Below, in pieces: positions 48,019-50,510 of a stretch of 50,510 nt of DNA. Source of the stretch: a bacterium. Lineage in GTDB: Bacteria > Patescibacteriota > Patescibacteriia > UBA1558 > GWA2-36-10. Made by a program: the position numbers and the translations under genes. Positions within the stretch are counted from its first letter, which is position 1. Each line of letters begins with the position of its first letter. Under the pieces are notes generated by a model, which was not told where the DNA came from, did no database searches, and saw only the letters and a program-made list of their open reading frames with translations. Location: positions 1 through 50,510 of the forward strand of contig JABIAL010000035.1 of assembly GCA_018653315.1 (NCBI GenBank), given 5' to 3'.

Positions 48019-49809
48019 TTAATTCAAATCTTCTTCTGTTATTAAAAAATTACCTTCTTTATCAAAACGACGATCAACTATCTCTTGATACTCTTTTTTG
48101 GGTACAATTTTGTTAGCTAACTCAATCGCTTGATCAGCAACATCTTGATCACCAGCACGAACCGCCTCTTCGGAAAAACCAAAAAGATTAAAGGCTAATT
48201 TCTTTAAACGATATTGATTAAAATCATCCGGCTTCTTCTGTAATTCACTTATCAAATTAGACATGCCCTGCATATAGTCTTCATTGGTTTCTAGTTTTCT
48301 GTCAAACCTCTCTCTACATAAAAACTCTGTGCCTCGATACATGCCATACTCTCGAATTGAATTAAGTCTTAATTCTTTGGTAAGCTTATTTTGGTAGACA
48401 AAATATTTTTCTTTACCAATAAGCACACTATAAATATCTTTTGTAGCATTAATAACACGAGCAACTACTTTGACTTCTTTACCATTGGCATAACCATGTT
48501 TTTGCACACGCTCTTCTAATTCTGTAAAGTCTTCTTCTGCTTCTGGCAAATTAACCCAATCAATTGCCTCATCAGTCATATAAAAATTACCACCCTCTGA
48601 ACGACTATCTATTAAATCAACTTCTGTAGATTTTATTTTAAAAGGTGAGTTCTTAAACAATGCTTCTTTTTTTTCTAATTTTTCCTCCTCACTTAAATTA
48701 AAATCATTGTCCAATAACTCAGCTATTTCTATCTTTTTACCTTTAGTCAGATAAGCTGAAAGCTTCCTTGGCGGCGCTTCACTCCTATCTTCTCTAGCTG
48801 GTACATAAACTGCTTCATAAATAACACCTCCCTCAATGACATACAAGGGCATATTCATTTCTTCGATTACTTCTATAATATTATCAGCTGAATCTAGATC
48901 ATAACGCATTATACCTGTATTTCGATCAATGCAAACATAATAACCAGCCACCTCTCCACTGTCCACTACAAATTCGTTATAATTATGTGATCCTCCTAAC
49001 GCCTCATTTATTTCCTGACTAATAGGCATAATTGGTGCATCATGAGATGCCCTACTCTTGGTACCTGTCGCTACTGTAGCTCCATCATGTGCATAAGCTC
49101 TTTGCACTAAACCGCCTTTTAAAAGTACACCCATTCCACCCCACATTTTTTCTCTAGTATCACCCTCTTTAATCGTAGAGGTAGAAAGCACTGGATCTAG
49201 ACTTAAGGTGATATCCAATTTTGAGCGCCAAGTCGCACCTTCTTGCAATAATGAATTATCATCTGGCACGAAGTCTGGCCTTATAGCATGAATGAACGCT
49301 ACATTGTTATCTCGCATAATATTAGACACATCTCTAATTTCTTTTTCTTTTTCATATTCCTGCCAAGCCTCTTCTTGTTTATTGTAAAAATCAGCTAACA
49401 TCTGTTTAGCATCATCTAGTGTGCTAGCATTTGATTTTTGTAATTCTAGTTCACTCAAGATCTCCTGAATATCACCATGCTCTTGTAATATTTGTTGATG
49501 ATCTAATTGTTTGACTGATAAATTTTGCTCTAATTCTTTAATAGCAAAAAAATTAAAAAGCTCTTTAAATGTACTTTCTTTTTTCAAAATAAGTTCTTCC
49601 TCTATTGCCTTGATTTCAGCTACAACTTCTTCTGCTTTTTTCTCTTTCTCTTTAGCGTCTTCTACAATTTGGCTAATTTTTTTAGCTAGTTCTTTTTGTT
49701 CTGCAAAATACTCGCTACGTTTTTCCCAGATAGCGCCACCTACCTCTTTTCGCTCTTCAGGAGAATGCTCTTGAGAAAAATCTTTTATGAATTTTGGTAC
49801 TTCTTTCAT
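48019..49809 (-). CDS. Conserved hypothetical protein, coiled-coil N-terminus and a globular HAIRPDFVPDDNSLL domain
   Basis: 596 aa ORF; heptad-like E/K-rich N-terminus; FIHAIRPDFVPDDNSLLQEGATWRSKLDITLSLDPVLSTS. Confidence 0.7.
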   Translation of the reverse strand: MKEVPKFIKDFSQEHSPEERKEVGGAIWEKRSEYFAEQKELAKKISQIVEDAKEKEKKAEEVVAEIKAIEEELILKKESTFKELFNFFAIKELEQNLSVKQLDHQQILQEHGDIQEILSELELQKSNASTLDDAKQMLADFYNKQEEAWQEYEKEKEIRDVSNIMRDNNVAFIHAIRPDFVPDDNSLLQEGATWRSKLDITLSLDPVLSTSTIKEGDTREKMWGGMGVLLKGGLVQRAYAHDGATVATGTKSRASHDAPIMPISQEINEALGGSHNYNEFVVDSGEVAGYYVCIDRNTGIMRYDLDSADNIIEVIEEMNMPLYVIEGGVIYEAVYVPAREDRSEAPPRKLSAYLTKGKKIEIAELLDNDFNLSEEEKLEKKEALFKNSPFKIKSTEVDLIDSRSEGGNFYMTDEAIDWVNLPEAEEDFTELEERVQKHGYANGKEVKVVARVINATKDIYSVLIGKEKYFVYQNKLTKELRLNSIREYGMYRGTEFLCRERFDRKLETNEDYMQGMSNLISELQKKPDDFNQYRLKKLAFNLFGFSEEAVRAGDQDVADQAIELANKIVPKKEYQEIVDRRFDKEGNFLITEEDLN

Positions 49810-49810
49810 A

Positions 49811-50386
49811 TTATTTATTTAATGTTTTATAACGATAGCAATCTATAGTATGATCATTAACTAGCCCGGCAGCTTGCATAAAAGCATAAATAGTCGTTGA
49901 GCCTACAAATTTAAATCCTCTTTTCTTTAAATCTTTACTTAAGGCATCTGATTCTAAACTTGTAGCTGGGATATCAGATAATTTTTTAAATTTATTTATT
50001 TTTGGTTTATTATTTACAAACTGCCAAATATACTCAGAAAAACTGCCAAATTCTTTTTGCACTTGTATAAACATCTGTGCGTTTATAATAGTGGCTGCTA
50101 TTTTTAAACGATTACGAATAATTCCTGCATCAGCTAATAATCTCTTTGTATCTTTATTTGTATATTTAGCAATCTTTTTGTAGTCAAAATTTGAAAATGC
50201 TTCTTTAAAATTAGCACGCTTATTTAAAACAATCTCCCAAGAAAGTCCAGCCTGAAAACAATCGAGTAATAAAAATTCAAACAACTTTTTATCATCATAC
50301 AAAGGCACGCCCCATTCATCATCATGATATTTGATCATCAAGGGATTTTGAGTAAGCCAAGCGCATCTTTTTTTATGATCTAGCAT
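49811..50386 (-). CDS. tag: DNA-3-methyladenine glycosylase I (track start 50422; preferred start 50386)
   Basis: KRCAWLTQNPLMIKYHDDEWGVPLYDDKKLFEFLLLDCFQAGLSWEIVL. Confidence 0.95.
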   Translation of the reverse strand: MLDHKKRCAWLTQNPLMIKYHDDEWGVPLYDDKKLFEFLLLDCFQAGLSWEIVLNKRANFKEAFSNFDYKKIAKYTNKDTKRLLADAGIIRNRLKIAATIINAQMFIQVQKEFGSFSEYIWQFVNNKPKINKFKKLSDIPATSLESDALSKDLKKRGFKFVGSTTIYAFMQAAGLVNDHTIDCYRYKTLNK

Positions 50387-50392
50387 ATATCT

Positions 50393-50401
50393 ATAATAAC
50401 A
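50393..50401 (-). promoter_or_regulatory. Extended -10 of tag
   Basis: TGtTATTAT then 6 nt then ATG. Confidence 0.5.
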
Positions 50402-50510
50402 AAATAAACATGAATAAGCCATAGTGAAAAATATAAGTCTAGTGGCATAAAAAACATTTTTCTAGTATAATTTAAATACTCATAGCTTATATTAAAATAT
50501 AAAAATATGG

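Overview
AT-rich bacterial chromosome segment. The gene style (compact operons, few Shine-Dalgarno sites, short GC-rich palindromic repeats, typical hypothetical families) suggests a Patescibacteria/CPR-type genome; this is inferred, not proven. Most of the window is recognisable housekeeping: RNase J, TrpS, MurI, phosphomannomutase, Elp3, GlyA, FolD, UvrD/PcrA, YchF, QueA/QueH, RuvB, GyrA, an S1-domain protein, FtsH, a PilB/GspE ATPase, ValS, TsaE/TsaD, cold-shock protein, TagI and tRNA-Glu(UUC). The most interesting items are: (1) a compact apparent wobble-uridine modification locus (ferredoxin, TrhP-like U32 protein, Trm9/ALKBH8-like methyltransferase, Elp3) whose two divergent genes share a single CATG for both start codons; (2) a probable T-box leader upstream of valS; (3) an orphan strong promoter, ~185-nt structured RNA and terminator resembling 6S RNA in architecture; (4) two apparent classes of expression signal: leaderless-type TGn(-10)-N6/7-ATG starts on some native-looking genes, versus self-contained higher-GC orphan cassettes with consensus promoter and SD; (5) in-frame GC-rich palindromic insertions in murI and valS; (6) a DEDD exonuclease fused to a WYL-like domain; (7) several uncharacterised membrane/secreted proteins. 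No CRISPR array, transposase or prophage was seen. All calls were made by reading the sequence without database searches.
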